Below, in pieces: positions 35,459 to 47,334 of a DNA stretch of 64,000 nucleotides; the stretch's first letter is position 1; each line of letters opens with the position of its first letter. A model generated the notes under the pieces. It had not been told where the DNA came from and did no database searches. It was given only the letters and a program-made list of their open reading frames with translations. This stretch comes from Liquidambar formosana. Taxonomy: Eukaryota > Streptophyta > Magnoliopsida > Saxifragales > Altingiaceae. Made by a program: the position numbers and the translations under genes. The stretch covers positions 11,984,107 to 12,048,106 of the forward strand of contig CM077823.1 of the NCBI GenBank assembly GCA_039720395.1. Direction: 5' to 3'.

Positions 35459-37667
35459 AAAAAAAAAAAAAAAAAAAAAAGAGAATAACATCTACTCCAG
35501 ATATAATAAGCATAAAACATCTTATCACTTCTTACCATGTCATCTTCCAAACGAGCATAGCCCTTTCTACTCATTGTGTGAGGAAGATCTTGCTTCTTCC
35601 TCATTTCTTTAAAAAATTTTACTTTTTCCCTATAAAAAAAAAATCGTAATATTATGAAACAATATTCAATTAGATGAATTTTATGTCAAACTTTGCTTAC
35701 ATTGAACTTAGAAGACAACTGTTCCTTTATAAATGTTGTCCATTCATTGGTTGTGAGGTTTTGAGGCTTGGCAAGGGCAAGTTCATTTGTCGCATCATCT
35801 CCTTGAGCTTTATCTCTTATTAATTTAGTTAATAGCAATTTGTAGTTTCTTAAATGTTTGCCCATCTTCTGTACTATCATTTTCCTTCTACTTTCAGCCA
35901 GCTTGTACTTTCTCTATATAGCATAATATGAAAGTAGAGTTTGAAAATGGAAACATAAAACAGAATTGATTATTTCTTGAAACTTACCCGAACACAAGCC
36001 CATAAAGTTTCCTTAGCGGAATCAAGAAGTTTTGACCAATGTTCTAGGATCATTGGCGCATTCTCCCATACTAAGGCCCCAAGATATGTAGCCAATTTGA
36101 TTGATTTTTTGCCAATTGGTTGAGATCACTCATTAAACTCTACTTCAATAGCTTTTCCTCTATTATCTTGTCTTATCTTGTTTGGCCTCCTAGGTTTTCT
36201 ATTATTTTTTTGAGTATTTTTGGATGCTTCTTTTGTAGTATGAGTGTTGTCAGTGGATACTTCTTCTGTAGTATGAGATTCATTCAATGGAGAATTAGAA
36301 TTCTCATATGATATTCTAACCCTAGCATTACTTTCCTCATTTATAACAGCTGCAATAGTAGCTTGTCACTGTTTCTTTGCTTGTTTCTCAGCACTTTTAG
36401 AGCTCTATGTAATTACATGCAATACAAGACTCTTTAATATTACTAATGCATAAACACATGCATAACTAAGAAATAGTTGGGTGCTCATGCATCACATACT
36501 CCAACCAAAATATTACTATTGCATAAACACAAAACTTTACAAGCTCAAATATATTTAGTCACATATGATCATAAACCTTGTCATACTCTATACAACTTAA
36601 TAGAAAATAGATTATATAAAGCCTACGATAAATATTTAAGAATCCAAATGAATCAAAATTATAACCAATAGTCTTCTAGGCTTACAACTGGTGCACCCAG
36701 AAAAAACATCAAATTTAGATTCAAAATAATTTCAAAAAGCTAAAAATCTTTAATCCTCCAATTGGACGCCAAGAAAACGTGGGAAACACAACCAAATTTT
36801 AAAATGGAAGTCGAGAAATTTTAAAGTTTATGAACTTTCGTTGAAAAATGTCATCATTTAGATAATTCTTGCTAGAGGAGGCCAAAAACAAATTGGGGAC
36901 TCAACATTGTTGAGAAATGTCAAATATATCTTATATTTAATTCTTTTTTTTTTTCCATCTTGTTTTGCAAATTAATTTGTGATTTTTGCTTTGATGAAAC
37001 TCAAAATTTGTTCTTTTGATTTTTTATCTTGAAGTTTGTCTTTTTTGAGCATTTTCATTGTTGGGTTTGTCTTGTTTGTATTACTATTTAATTACATGTA
37101 GTGATGTTGGTCTAGTTGATCCTATAATAAAAGAACTTTAAATAATAGCATAAGGTATAATTCATAAAGAACAGATGGGATCTTCTTCTGCCATAGTCCA
37201 ACCTGCTCAAAGATTTGCAGCAGGACATATAACTATGTGAAAGCTCTTTGTGCAAGAAACACACTATCTTGAAATTAATATGTACCCAGGTGTACATAAT
37301 AATGAATGTACAAAAAAAATGATTTTTCTAACTTGCACAACCTCAAAGCATAGCAAATAGAGTAAATTTATTTGGAAGAAAAGAACAAGGAAACAAGAAT
37401 AAATTTCTAGATCTCTAAATGAAAAATAGAAAATTAATGCAGGCCATGAACAATGTAATGATAGAGAAGAAAAAACAAAATAGCAAAAACCCAAATGAAG
37501 TGATAACAATAATAATAAAAACTTTGAGCATACTTCGCCAGAATCAGAATTCTTGCGTCTCCCCATCATCTTGCCTCTACTCATACTTTAGAATACTTAA
37601 GAGTAGTAGTCGGTGATGAACAAAAAATATAGTTAGAGTTGCAAATAATACACAAAGCAATTTATCT

Positions 37668-37686
37668 ATATATATATATATATATG
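37668..37686. repeat. TA microsatellite
   Basis: Short (TA)n run in CACTA sequence between the two transposase genes. Confidence 0.8.
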
Positions 37687-40361
37687 AGCTATTTATTCTA
37701 ATAACAAGTTTATACCTTAAACCCAACAAAAAATAATAATATCTATAGCTAACCACAAACCAATATATATCAACCCATAAAAAAGATAAATTATAATCTC
37801 ATAGTTTAGCATTAAAAACTTATGACATTTATAATATTCAATAACAACTTATTACACATCAAACACCTCTATGCTCTCACAATCCCTCCTTACATAATCT
37901 TCCTCAATATTAATAGTGTCCAAGTCAAGATTAGATATATCTAGTGGTATAGATGGCCTATAAGTAGTCTCATCATACATCTCCAACTCATAAAAGCTTC
38001 TAAGTGATGCTTTTAGTACAACATACCAACTCGATGTATCATTATCCCTAAAATAAAACACTTGCTTTGCTTGTGATGCTAGGATGAATGGATCTCTTTC
38101 AAATTGATTTTGACCTTGGTGGAGGTTAACTAACGTAAATCCATCATCAACTTTGACACCATTCCCAATGTTTGCCTATTCACATTTAAAAATAGGGACT
38201 TGGAATTTGTTGTAGTCCAACAAAATAATGTCTTTTATACAGCCATAGTAAGAGATCTTTTCAACAAATTGTGTATTGTCTCTTGCACTAGACCAACAAA
38301 TAGTTTCTGCATCAATGGAAACACCACTATTTTGTGTGGATCTTTTGACATCCAATGTGTGAAATCAATGTTTACTAATGATGTAGCTTGAATATGACAT
38401 TGCCTGTTGTCTAGGCCCACGTGCAAGCCAAGGCAATGTATCTGACACATTAGTAGCACTCATTTGGACCTTCCTTGCTAACCACTCCCAGAAAGTCTCT
38501 ATATGTCTCTTTTGTACGAGGGTTTCATCCTTTGCAAGATGATGGTCAGAATGTTTAAGCTCCTCCACATGCATTTTAATAGGAAAGTATAATAGTAAGA
38601 TAAGTGTATGATGTCATGTGATTAAAAATTAATAAAATATTATTATCATAATACTTACTCTAAATATGGTTCAACTTCTACACTATTTCTTAATACATAA
38701 AGATGAGCACTTCATAACAAATCATCAGCCATAGTCAGCGGATATCCCTTAGAAATTGGATACCCTTCTAGTATTGTTTCATGTTCAAAATCTTCATTGC
38801 GGTTATAACGAATGCCTATTTCAGTTGCTTTCTTTAGGCACCCACTACAAAACCGCATGCATTCTTTAGCTAAATACCATTTGCTATACATCCTTTAGGT
38901 TGTGCATGATTCCTAACATATCCCTTAAGTACCTTTATAAATCTAAATCATAACACAAAAGGAGTGATAATTCCCATGTTAATTGCATTAAATACTCAAG
39001 GATAATTTTTATAAATAAATAAAACTAAATTGATAGTAGGCCACCTCTCAAATGGATACATCCAACGATATTGCACTAGTCCACATATACGTGCTTTTCG
39101 CCCTAGGTGGATTGATAAATGAATCATAATGTTAAAGAATGATGGAGGAAAGAACCTTTCAAACATGCATAAAGTCTCAGCAACTTCATCTTCAAGTGGT
39201 TCCAATCTATCTCTATCAATGACCCTCTGACATAATTCATTGAAAAATGCATATAGTCGAAATATTGCAATCCTTGGTCCATTTGGCAAAAGTCCTCTTA
39301 ATGCTACTGACAACAATTATTGCATTAGGACATGAAAATCATGGAACTTTAGGCCTAGTATCTTGCATTCTTCTAATGAAATGCAATTCGCAATATTGGA
39401 GCTATAACTGTTAGGCAACTTCAAAGCTTTCAACCTAGCACAAAAAATTTGTTTTTCCTTCTTTGATAGTGTATGCGATGCTGTTGGTAAGATATATTTT
39501 TTTATTTCCTCCATCCTTTGCATGCTATTCATGCCTAATAGACATTTCTTCCAAATCTCTACGAGAATTAAGCCCATCTTTCAACTTTTTCTTCAAATGC
39601 AACAGTGTGCTGATAATGCTCTTGTATACATTCTTCTCAATGTGCATTACATTTAAGTTATGACGCAAAAGTAATGCCTGAAACATCAACCACACAAGAT
39701 ATATTTATTCAAATGTGATAATAATAAACCCTTTTAGAAATTGAGAAGAAAAAAATCAAACATTTAACTTGTAAGAATTAACTTACATTCCAATACGGTA
39801 AGTTGAAAAATATAGACTTCTTCTTCCATGGTTGTTGCTCATTGGTCGGTTTCATCTTTCTTCTCTTTCTCTTCTTTCTCTTTTTTATCTTCTTTCCCAA
39901 CACATTTACAATATGTTTTATCTTCTTTCCCTAATCATTTTTAATATCTTTGATTGCCCTTAAAACTTCTGAGCCGATCAATGGTCTAGGCTTCCCTTGA
40001 TTTTCATGATTTCATCAAACCAACTTCTTTTCTTCCGATAGGGAATGATTAGGTGCAAGCAATTGCCTATGGCATATGTATGCAAACTTATTTATGGCTC
40101 CATTTCAACCATTTTAAACATGTGTTAAGATTGTATATAGGACAAGCTAATTTCCCTTTTGTAGGACATCTAGATAGGCTTCCATAAGCTGGAAAATCAT
40201 TTATTGTCCACATCAAAATAGCCTTCAAATTGAACATAGATTTAGTGAATGCATCATAAACCTCAACACCATTATTCCATAACTCTTTCAAATCATCTAC
40301 AAGTGTCTCCAAATATACATCTATGTCATTCCCCAGTTGCTTTGGCCCTGAGATAAGCAAT

Positions 40362-41276
40362 CACTACTACAATAATCCAAATAGATCACAATGAAAAACC
40401 ATAATCTATTACTTTTTATCACGGTTTTTAATTGTGATCTATTAAATAAATAACCATGATCTATTTAGGTGTGATCTAAAGTACCAACATCAGATCACAG
40501 TTTTTAACCGTGATCTTTTCGAAGCAAAGATCATAGTTTTTTACAAAAGTATGATCTTTTTCATAGTTTTGATCATGGTTTTTTTTTATGAAAATGTGAT
40601 CTTTTCTTGGAAAAGATCATGGCTTTTTTAAAAGATTGTGATCTTTAGTATGAAAAGATCACAATGAAAAATAGTGATCTATTTTCTTTTCTTCTTAAAA
40701 AAAATTTTAATTTTTATATGAGAACCAATATTGTTCTTTTAATGGTAAAGAACCTGTTGCTCTTCTTACAATCACATTTCAACTATTAAATTCATTATGC
40801 AAGTACAATTCAAACAATGTAAGTTAAAATTTTCCATTGACTAGTAGAAGACACACATCTCATAAATATTGTAATATATTGGAAGATATCACAATGACAT
40901 TAGATATTTAAATTAGTAAACAATCTGATGAACAAATTTCAAATTAACTACCAACTAATTAAAAAGAAAGACTATCCAAAAAACTATGAATGGTTGCTGC
41001 TTGCAGAAACTATTAAGGTCTCGCCATACAAAAAGAAAATATAGGGACTTTTGCCTTTTGAGTCTACAACTGATCTCCAAATTTAAGGCATTTTGAATAC
41101 TTCAATGCCTTAACTAGCTTTTACATGTGCATCTCCCAATTTTCTAACTTTATCTACAAAAATGTCCCACAAAAAATTCAATAAAATCCCCATATTAATA
41201 GTGAAGATGGTATTAATGCCAAACCTAGTAGGATGGTAACATTTCAAGGTAAAGTTTAGTAAATTGTACACAGTAC

Positions 41277-41327
<51 letters not shown>

Positions 41328-43659
41328 GTGGATTTTTCGTACATGAGGATTAATGTAGTGCTACATAGTCCAATTCATTTATCCAAATTTATGTGCCAAA
41401 CTGGCATGACCAATAAACTATTCAATTAATTTTTATTAAAAAATGACTATTCATATAATGGGTTGGCATGGTCATTGTCACATCAAAGACAAGGATGACA
41501 AATAGTATGCCCAATCCATTAACTTAAACAGCCTAGAGACAAAAATCATGTCCAATCTCATATTATGCTAGTATGCTTTATGACACGAGGATTTTTCGTA
41601 CCAATAACAAGCTTAAATGAGGAGCAGAGCACATGATGAATTACAAATTTAGAAGCTAAATCAAAATTCTTTCGCTGACATCATATATCCTAGAGTATTC
41701 TGCAACAAGTATCTTGAAATAAATTGAAGCATCAAAACACCAAGCCAAGTCTATATACGCACGCACATAAACACCAAGCCAAGTCGATACTAATGCGAGA
41801 AATGTAATTGGGAACACCATCAGATCAATAACCTACTTATTCAAATATTGTCTTATCTATTTGCTTCACTTGATAAATTTCATCTCTAAATATCTACATA
41901 AACTACACATAAGCTCAAGTCCATTCACGCACGTACACAAACACACACACAGAATTTTCCTTTGAGTCTTGTTTTTTTGCTGCCTAAAATTTTCATTAAC
42001 AATGTTGGGATGGAAGGCCACTTAATTAATATAGTTGAAAGTTTTCAACATCATCCAAAAGACAATAACTAATGAACTAATCAAAATAGTAAATTTGTGC
42101 ATAATTAATAACCAAAACAACAATACTGCAAAACAACTTGGGGCAAAAAGAATCATTCCCCAATTCCCCCCCCCCCAAAAAAAAGAAAAGAAAAAAATTA
42201 TTTCTTCTTCTTTCCCCACATGTAGGCCACCAACTAAAAATTGCCTGAAATGCATGACGCCTCAAATAAAGTAAATAAATATAATAATACTCCCTTAACA
42301 ATATCAGCAATATGGAGGCATCATATGTTTGAGGCAATCTTAGTTTCAAGCATACTCCACTGATAATCTCAGCAACCAAATACAATAAATATAATAAATC
42401 CCAACCTAAGTTCTTCTCAAATAACGATTCATTAATAAATTTAGAAATTTTTTTCCCATCAAACTTTTCTCTCATCTCTCTCTCTCTTTTCTTTTTTTAT
42501 TTTTATTTTTATTTTTTTTTGTTTGTCATTGGCAATGTAACAAAGTCAATTTGAACATCTAAAGTTAAGTGTCCCATGAAATTATGTGCTACTCACTGGT
42601 GCAAGATATGCTTGCAATGATGTGTAGTAAATCCAAAGCAAATAAATACGAATTTGCATCATCCCAAAATCCCAGCCATTGAGGTTGAGTGAGATTGCTT
42701 AGGGAGGATCTAAATTTCACTACTTCATCCATGATCTATGCCACACTATATTTAATGTAGGATTCCAGGATTTGGGTAACAAATCATAGTATAAAAACCA
42801 AAAATCCCTCGTAGATATCATTGGGTCATATTTTCAAACACCTAGTGAGTAGTCATTATAAAATCATACACCGTTAAGCAAATAGAATGGGGATGTTAAA
42901 AAACAAAGTGGGAAAAAAGAAGAGAGAGAGCGAGAGAAAGAAGGAAGACTTACCTTCAAAATTGTTTCTTCTTCTTTGATGGACCACTGCTTCTTTGTTC
43001 ATGGAGATGGAGAGGAGTCTTGCAAAACTATTGATGAAGAGGTTGAAATAACATGGATATAGCATTTAGGGTGAACCATTAAGCAAACAGATTGGGAAAT
43101 TAAGCAAAGAGAGTGGGGAGGAAAGAAGAGAGAAAGAACACTTACCTCCAATGTTTCTTTTTCATTGATGAAGATTAGATTTCACCATACAGACTGAAAA
43201 TTGGAGAACCGGAGAAGAAAATCCGTGAGGCTTGCTATAATGTTCTGAGAGAGCCTTTCGATCTTAGGCTTTGAAATGTGATACCAATTCGTGAGGGTTC
43301 TTATAATCTAATGAGTGTGAAATACTAGATGATCGGTTTTTGAGAAAGTGGGTGAGTGGGTCGGGGTTTTGAGGGAGGTGTAAGAAATGCGCCTTAGTTT
43401 CTTAGTGAGCGGGAAGAACAATATGAATTTATTTTAAAAATCTTTTAAAAAGAATCATGGTTTTAATCGGATTCGTGGTCTTATATGTTGTATAGTGACC
43501 ACGGTTTTTTTGAAACCGTGATTAAAAATCCTTAAAAGATCACGTTTATTTTTATAACCGTGGTAAAAAATATCCACATATATAAGATCACAGTTACTTC
43601 TTCAAACCATGATCTTTTTGTTTATTCAACTGTGATCTTTTTCTATTATTGTAGTAGTG
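40362..43659. mobile_element. Non-autonomous CACTA element nested in tnp2
   Basis: Termini CACTACTACAATAATCC and TATTATTGTAGTAGTG form inverted repeats, with a 3-bp target duplication AAT at 40359-40361 and 43660-43662. Subterminal regions (40375-40690 and 43440-43650) hold many AAGATCACGGTTTTT-type repeats in both orientations. No transposase is encoded. The minus strand at 42880-43200 shows leader-exon-like blocks ending in donor sequences (TTGGAG/GTAAGTG and TTGAAG/GTAAGTC), so it may be transcribed. A TA/TG microsatellite lies at 41276-41325. Confidence 0.85.
41276..41325. repeat. TA/TG microsatellite
   Basis: (TA)n passing directly into (TG)n inside the nested CACTA element. Confidence 0.9.
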
Positions 43660-44665
43660 AATGTCAACATTAAGTTTTCTTTTGCCATGCATAGCCAAGG
43701 AGGTAGGTTATAAGTGACCAATATCACTGGCTAGCAACTATATCGAGAGCTAAGATTTACAAAGGGATTAAACCCATCCATCACAAGACCAAGTCTAAGA
43801 TTTCGTGAATCTGATGCGAAACATGGCCACTTTTGATTAACTGTATCCCATACCAACGAATCAACAGGATGTCGCATCTTACCATCTTGACTTTTGTGAG
43901 TGGAATGCCATGTTAATTTTTCTACCTTTTCAGCTAACATAAACATCTTCCAAAGTCTAGGTATGATTGGAAAATAATGCAATACCTTCGCAGGAACTCC
44001 CTTTTGAATCTTATTAGTGCGTGGGTTTGATTTCCATCGTGAAGAATTACATTTTGGACACATCTCCATGAGCTCCTTTTCTTTTCTAAATAAACAACTG
44101 TAACACTCGTAATTTTTAAATAAGGTATTAAGGGTTTAATCTGTGGCTAACATAGTTAATCCCATAATTCGTTGGATGACCTCATGTATGGGTAATGCAT
44201 GTGTATGATGCTATGATAATGTTAGATGTATTTTGATGCCTGTTTTTATGCAACGAGTAATTTAAGGGTGCGTTTGGCCTTATTTGCAACTTAAAGGTTT
44301 AAGCTGCTGAAATTTAGCTAAGTGTTGGGAAAAAATGAATTTTCGTAAAACTTTATTTTTAAAGATAATTTTTTGTGGTAATAGAAGTTTATAATATTAT
44401 AAAACATGTGTGATTTTATGGGATTTTATTAGCATGTTTGGATTGAGTTTCTCACATGTTTGTTTTAGGAAAATCTATTGGGAGATGGATTTTGTACTAA
44501 AACTTGAAAATGAGATTTTGATATACTTGGAATTTGATTTTTCTGATATTTTATTTGGATTCAAATGGGGGGTTATTTGCTTATTTTCATGAAGTAATTT
44601 AAAGTAATTATCCATTACTTAAATGTTTTGAATGAAAATAAGGCTGAAGAGTGTATTCTGTCTGA

Positions 44666-44811
44666 TTCAATAGACTGAACTGTGATTCAGTCAATTGAAT
44701 TACACAGAAGTTGAAGAGTTCCAATTTTGGGATTTTCAGTTGACTAAATTCTCAATTCAGTCGACTGAATTGTCATTTCAATCGACTGAATCTCCATTTC
44801 AGTCGACTGAA
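44666..44811. repeat. Cluster of six TTCAGTCGACTGAA-type palindromes
   Basis: Two perfect TTCAGTCGACTGAA sites and four near matches (TTCAATCGACTGAA, TTCAGTTGACTAAA, TTCAGTCAATTGAA, TTCAATAGACTGAA) lie 50-195 bp upstream of the TATA box. They are in the same place as the TGTAGTCGACTACA cluster of the other family-B LTR, sharing only the AGTCGACT core. Confidence 0.8.
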
Positions 44812-44861
44812 TTGGTCTAAAGGTTTATTTGTGCTGAAATGACGTATGTGCCCTTCTGAGG

Positions 44862-44869
44862 TTATAAAA
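44862..44869 (+). promoter_or_regulatory. TATA box of family-B LTR
   Basis: TTATAAAA within GAGGTTATAAAACTC, matching the position and sequence of the box at 7375-7382 in the other copy. Confidence 0.6.
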
Positions 44870-45647
44870 CTCTTCAAACTCGACTTGTAACCCTCATTTC
44901 TTACATTTTAGAGTAAGATAAAGGGAGAAAGAGTGAGGAAGAGCTCTTGGGTGTTCGGATGAAAGAGAAAGAGTTTTTCTCTCTACTTTTTCTTGGATTT
45001 CATGTATAGGGGCTTGGATTTCAACATTTCTAGCTTGGATTCACTCATGGCTTACCTCCATTTCGAGTTTGAGAGGTAATTTCTCATAAACAAGGCTAGG
45101 TTTCGCATTTCTTTTGGGTTTTACTCATCATATCTTGTGTTTATTCATGCAATTTATGAGGTTTGGTTGCATCTTGGAGTTGGAATTTTCATTCTCTTCA
45201 TCAACCAAGTCATTTGGGAGCTAGGACTCGGATTGGGAGCTTGCATGTGCATTCTAGGGCTTGGATTTACTCACTCACAACATTAAGGTTGCATTTTCTA
45301 CACATTTTATAGAGGTAGGTGCAATTTACATAGGTTTAAACTATTAACTTGATAATATGGTATATATTATCATAGTATTTGGTATTCTTGGACCTACAAT
45401 ATGTGTCTAGATGATTTATGGAATAGATCTTGAAATGAAATTTTGGGTAATTGATGATATAAATTAGGAATTGTGTTTATTGAGAATCATGAATTATCCT
45501 ATGCTTTTTGGGAACTATAAATGTATGAATTTTATAGGTATTTTTATATGGGTAATTGATACTTTTGGTTTATGATTTTAAGGTTGTAATCATATATGGA
45601 TATTTATATTATTGTCATAATTTGGTACAATTATGGGATTATTTTCC

Positions 45648-46352
45648 TGTTAGGATTATGCCTTAGAGCCAATCATAGAGATGATTGTTTAGAGATTAGG
45701 AACAATCATTTGATTTCATTTATATATGTCACATTTATTATTGATTTAATAAAAGGGCTTATTCTATTATGTTTATATCTATAATTTATATTTACATAAT
45801 ATGTCCATGAAGTTAGAGTTGAGAATATGAAATTACAAAGGGTTGTAATTTTGAGATTGTAAATATATGTTTATACTAAACTCCTAAAGCATTCCTAGTT
45901 AAAGGTTCACTATGATAGACAGTAATGAACTATAGGACTAGCACTTGTTAGGTTGACTCTTTAAGAGGATAGCTAGTGTCAAGCTATTTGTGCGGAGACA
46001 CTACAACCAACAAGTGGGTGCCTATTATAAGAATAGGTCCACTGAATGTGACCAAAGATATGAGATAAACTGAATGGAGTTTTAACCTTCCTGTCAATCA
46101 GTTTCTCATAGGTATGGTGGTACAAGTAATCCTTAGACTTGAGACATCATAGTTATCTTATGCATGTAGCTTTAGAAGTTTGATAACACTAAGTGCAGAT
46201 CCTTCTAGGGGTCTGCAAGGATGTTCATTGGCCCTACTGCTATGTGTGTGAAGGCATGTGAGTGATCAACAAGGAATCCATCACTCTCAAGAAAAAGAGA
46301 GAGAATGTTTTATATATCATTTAGTGATATAACTCATTAAATTCATGGGCCC
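45648..46352 (+). mobile_element. Repeat family C, copy 2, cut by the Tat element
   Basis: TGTTAGGATTATGCCTTAGAG onward matches 24683-25400. It stops at GGGCCC where the Tat LTR begins (46353). The remainder presumably lies beyond the window, after the 3' LTR. Confidence 0.6.
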
Positions 46353-47059
46353 TGTCACACCCTATTTTTGCCACCTTAGCTAGGGTTTGTCATTGCATGT
46401 GTCTTTTTGTTTCCTTTTTGAGTCTAGTCTTTTGCATTGAGTTTCTAGGGTCCTAAGGATGGTGTGTATGAATTTTGGTTCGATTTGGAGTTGATCTTGA
46501 GGGTTAATAAGAACTTTTGTGACTTGAGGGGCATAATCGTCTTTTTGATCACAAACTTTCCATTTGACCTTGAAATGATCTCCAAGTTGCCAACTGGAGT
46601 TCATATGGTTGTATTTGAGGTATTTGTGGGTTCGATTCGATGAATTGAAGGTTCTGGATTAGAATGGCTCAACAAGGCCCAGGTTGGCTAAGAGACCTAC
46701 TTCGGGATAGCCCGAATTGGTTCATGATTTTCACTCTATGACTACTCATTTGACCTTGATTGGTCTTAATTTCATCCCCAAATGTGTTTAGGGAGGTTGA
46801 ATTTCGAATTAGAAAGCATTCGGTGCGACCCTATGTGCATACCTAAGCTAAGCGATGGGGAGGCATAGCGGTTAACCACCTTTGTAGGGCCCAACCATGC
46901 AGCCATGGCTAGGGTTTCTTTCCCTCAAGTGACTCAAATTACATTCCCCTTCGAAACACGGTCGTTTTGGCTTTCGTTTCGTCAAAATCGGAGTTCATTT
47001 GGGCCCTGAAACACATTTGGAAGCCGAAGGGGTCAAATATGGGCATAAGCTGACAGGGC

Positions 47060-47139
47060 CTCGGGTGACCACCCAGGCCTGGGCGGCTAGCCGCCTGGGC
47101 CCAGGCTGCTAGCCGCCCAGCCCCAAGTGGTCACCCAAG
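47060..47139. repeat. 80-bp compound palindrome in U3 of the Tat LTR
   Basis: CTCGGGTGACCACCC and GTGGTCACCC-AAG arms flank GGGCGGCTAGCCGCC and GCTGCTAGCCGCCC around a TGGGCCCA centre. It begins the last ~190 bp before the TATA box. Confidence 0.9.
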
Positions 47140-47326
47140 CCACTTTCCTTTTTTGAGCCTTGACGCGGCTCCTTCCCTATTTCCTCGGATTTGCTCGCCT
47201 TTAGCCGCCATTTAACCCTAATTTCAGCCCTATTTGACCTACTTGAGCCCCAAGGGAACCTCTAAGAGCCCTTGGATCAATCCCTAGGGTTTTAATCCCA
47301 ACCATTGAGGGTTTTCCCTCAATCCC

Positions 47327-47334
47327 TATAAATA
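47327..47334 (+). promoter_or_regulatory. TATA box of the Tat 5' LTR
   Basis: TATAAATA in CCCTATAAATACCCCC. The same TATAAATA is conserved in the two minus-strand solo LTRs of this family at 20335 and 30165. Confidence 0.75.

Larger units (their letters stand above)
33250..37584 (-). pseudogene. Transposase_24 / TNP1-like gene of the CACTA element, multi-exon, decayed
   Basis: Second CACTA gene, which by family is thought to bind subterminal repeats. Exon pieces on the minus strand are: a start at 37584 (MSRGKMMGRRKNSDSG); a basic region around 36120-36400; LWACVR then KMGKHLRNYKLLLTKLIRDK (to 35690); and MRKKQDLPHTMSRKGYARLE near 35604-35530, the family's PHT.SRKGYARLE motif. Further on come TRVNVWIRGHSKKGGDFIND near 34170, RGWVRGMGFGATPSK then a coiled coil near 33900-33730, and CKLLHWLGTVVEVAKGEIVD with VHHVPLGLGCW near 33415-33310. 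A stop follows the basic region (near 36120), and a duplicated ~310-bp segment lies inside. Exon edges are approximate. Confidence 0.65.
37852..44069 (-). pseudogene. tnp2-like CACTA transposase, split by a nested CACTA element
   Basis: TNP2 family transposase of CACTA elements, which acts on the element ends. N-terminal block 43731-44069: MCPKCNSSRWK, VPAKVLHYFPIIPRLWKMF, MRHPVDSLVWD, RNLRLGLVMDGFNPF. It continues TYNLPPWLCMAKENLMLT to 43663, is cut by the 3.3-kb element, and resumes at 40361 with ISGPKQLGNDIDVYLETLVD, LKELWNNGVEVYDA and LMWTINDFPAYGSLS. Then come LRHNLNVMHIEKNVYKSII near 39670-39610, LGLKFHDFHVLMQ, VALRGLLP, LYAFFNELCQRVIDRDRLE, FPPSFFNIMIHLSIHL and YRWMYPFER (DUF4218-like), and a DUF4216-like C terminus (DPFILASQAKQVFYF) ending at 37852. 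Stops occur at several points, so it is a pseudogene. Introns are present near 39690-39790 and 38600-39000 but not exactly mapped. Confidence 0.8.
25541..44098 (-). mobile_element. CACTA (En/Spm) DNA transposon with nested insertions, right end missing
   Basis: The left terminus is CACTACAACAAAGAG. Subterminal repeats (GCATGCCGT/ACGGCATAAAATGC) lie in 25560-25618 and resume at 31159-31480 after a nested LTR. Two minus-strand gene remnants follow: a Transposase_24-like gene (33250-37584) and a tnp2-like gene (37852-44069). The opposite terminus is not seen because family-B LTR sequence begins at 44099. It contains solo LTRs (25619-31158) and another CACTA (40362-43659). Both genes carry stops, so the copy is defective. 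Confidence 0.85.
44099..45647 (+). mobile_element. Family-B LTR, truncated by repeat C
   Basis: Starts TGTAACACTCGTAATTTT. It shares GGTAATGCATGTGTATGAT near its start and AGAGGTAGGTGCAATTTACA near 45312 with the reverse complement of the solo LTR at 5776-7846. Its end is cut by repeat C at 45648. It carries six palindromes (44666-44811) followed by TTATAAAA. It is inserted in, or fused to, CACTA sequence at 44098. Confidence 0.65.

Noticed and set aside
42022..42475. Overlapping frames inside the nested CACTA element
   Set aside because: They depend on C, A and T runs and have no conserved motif.
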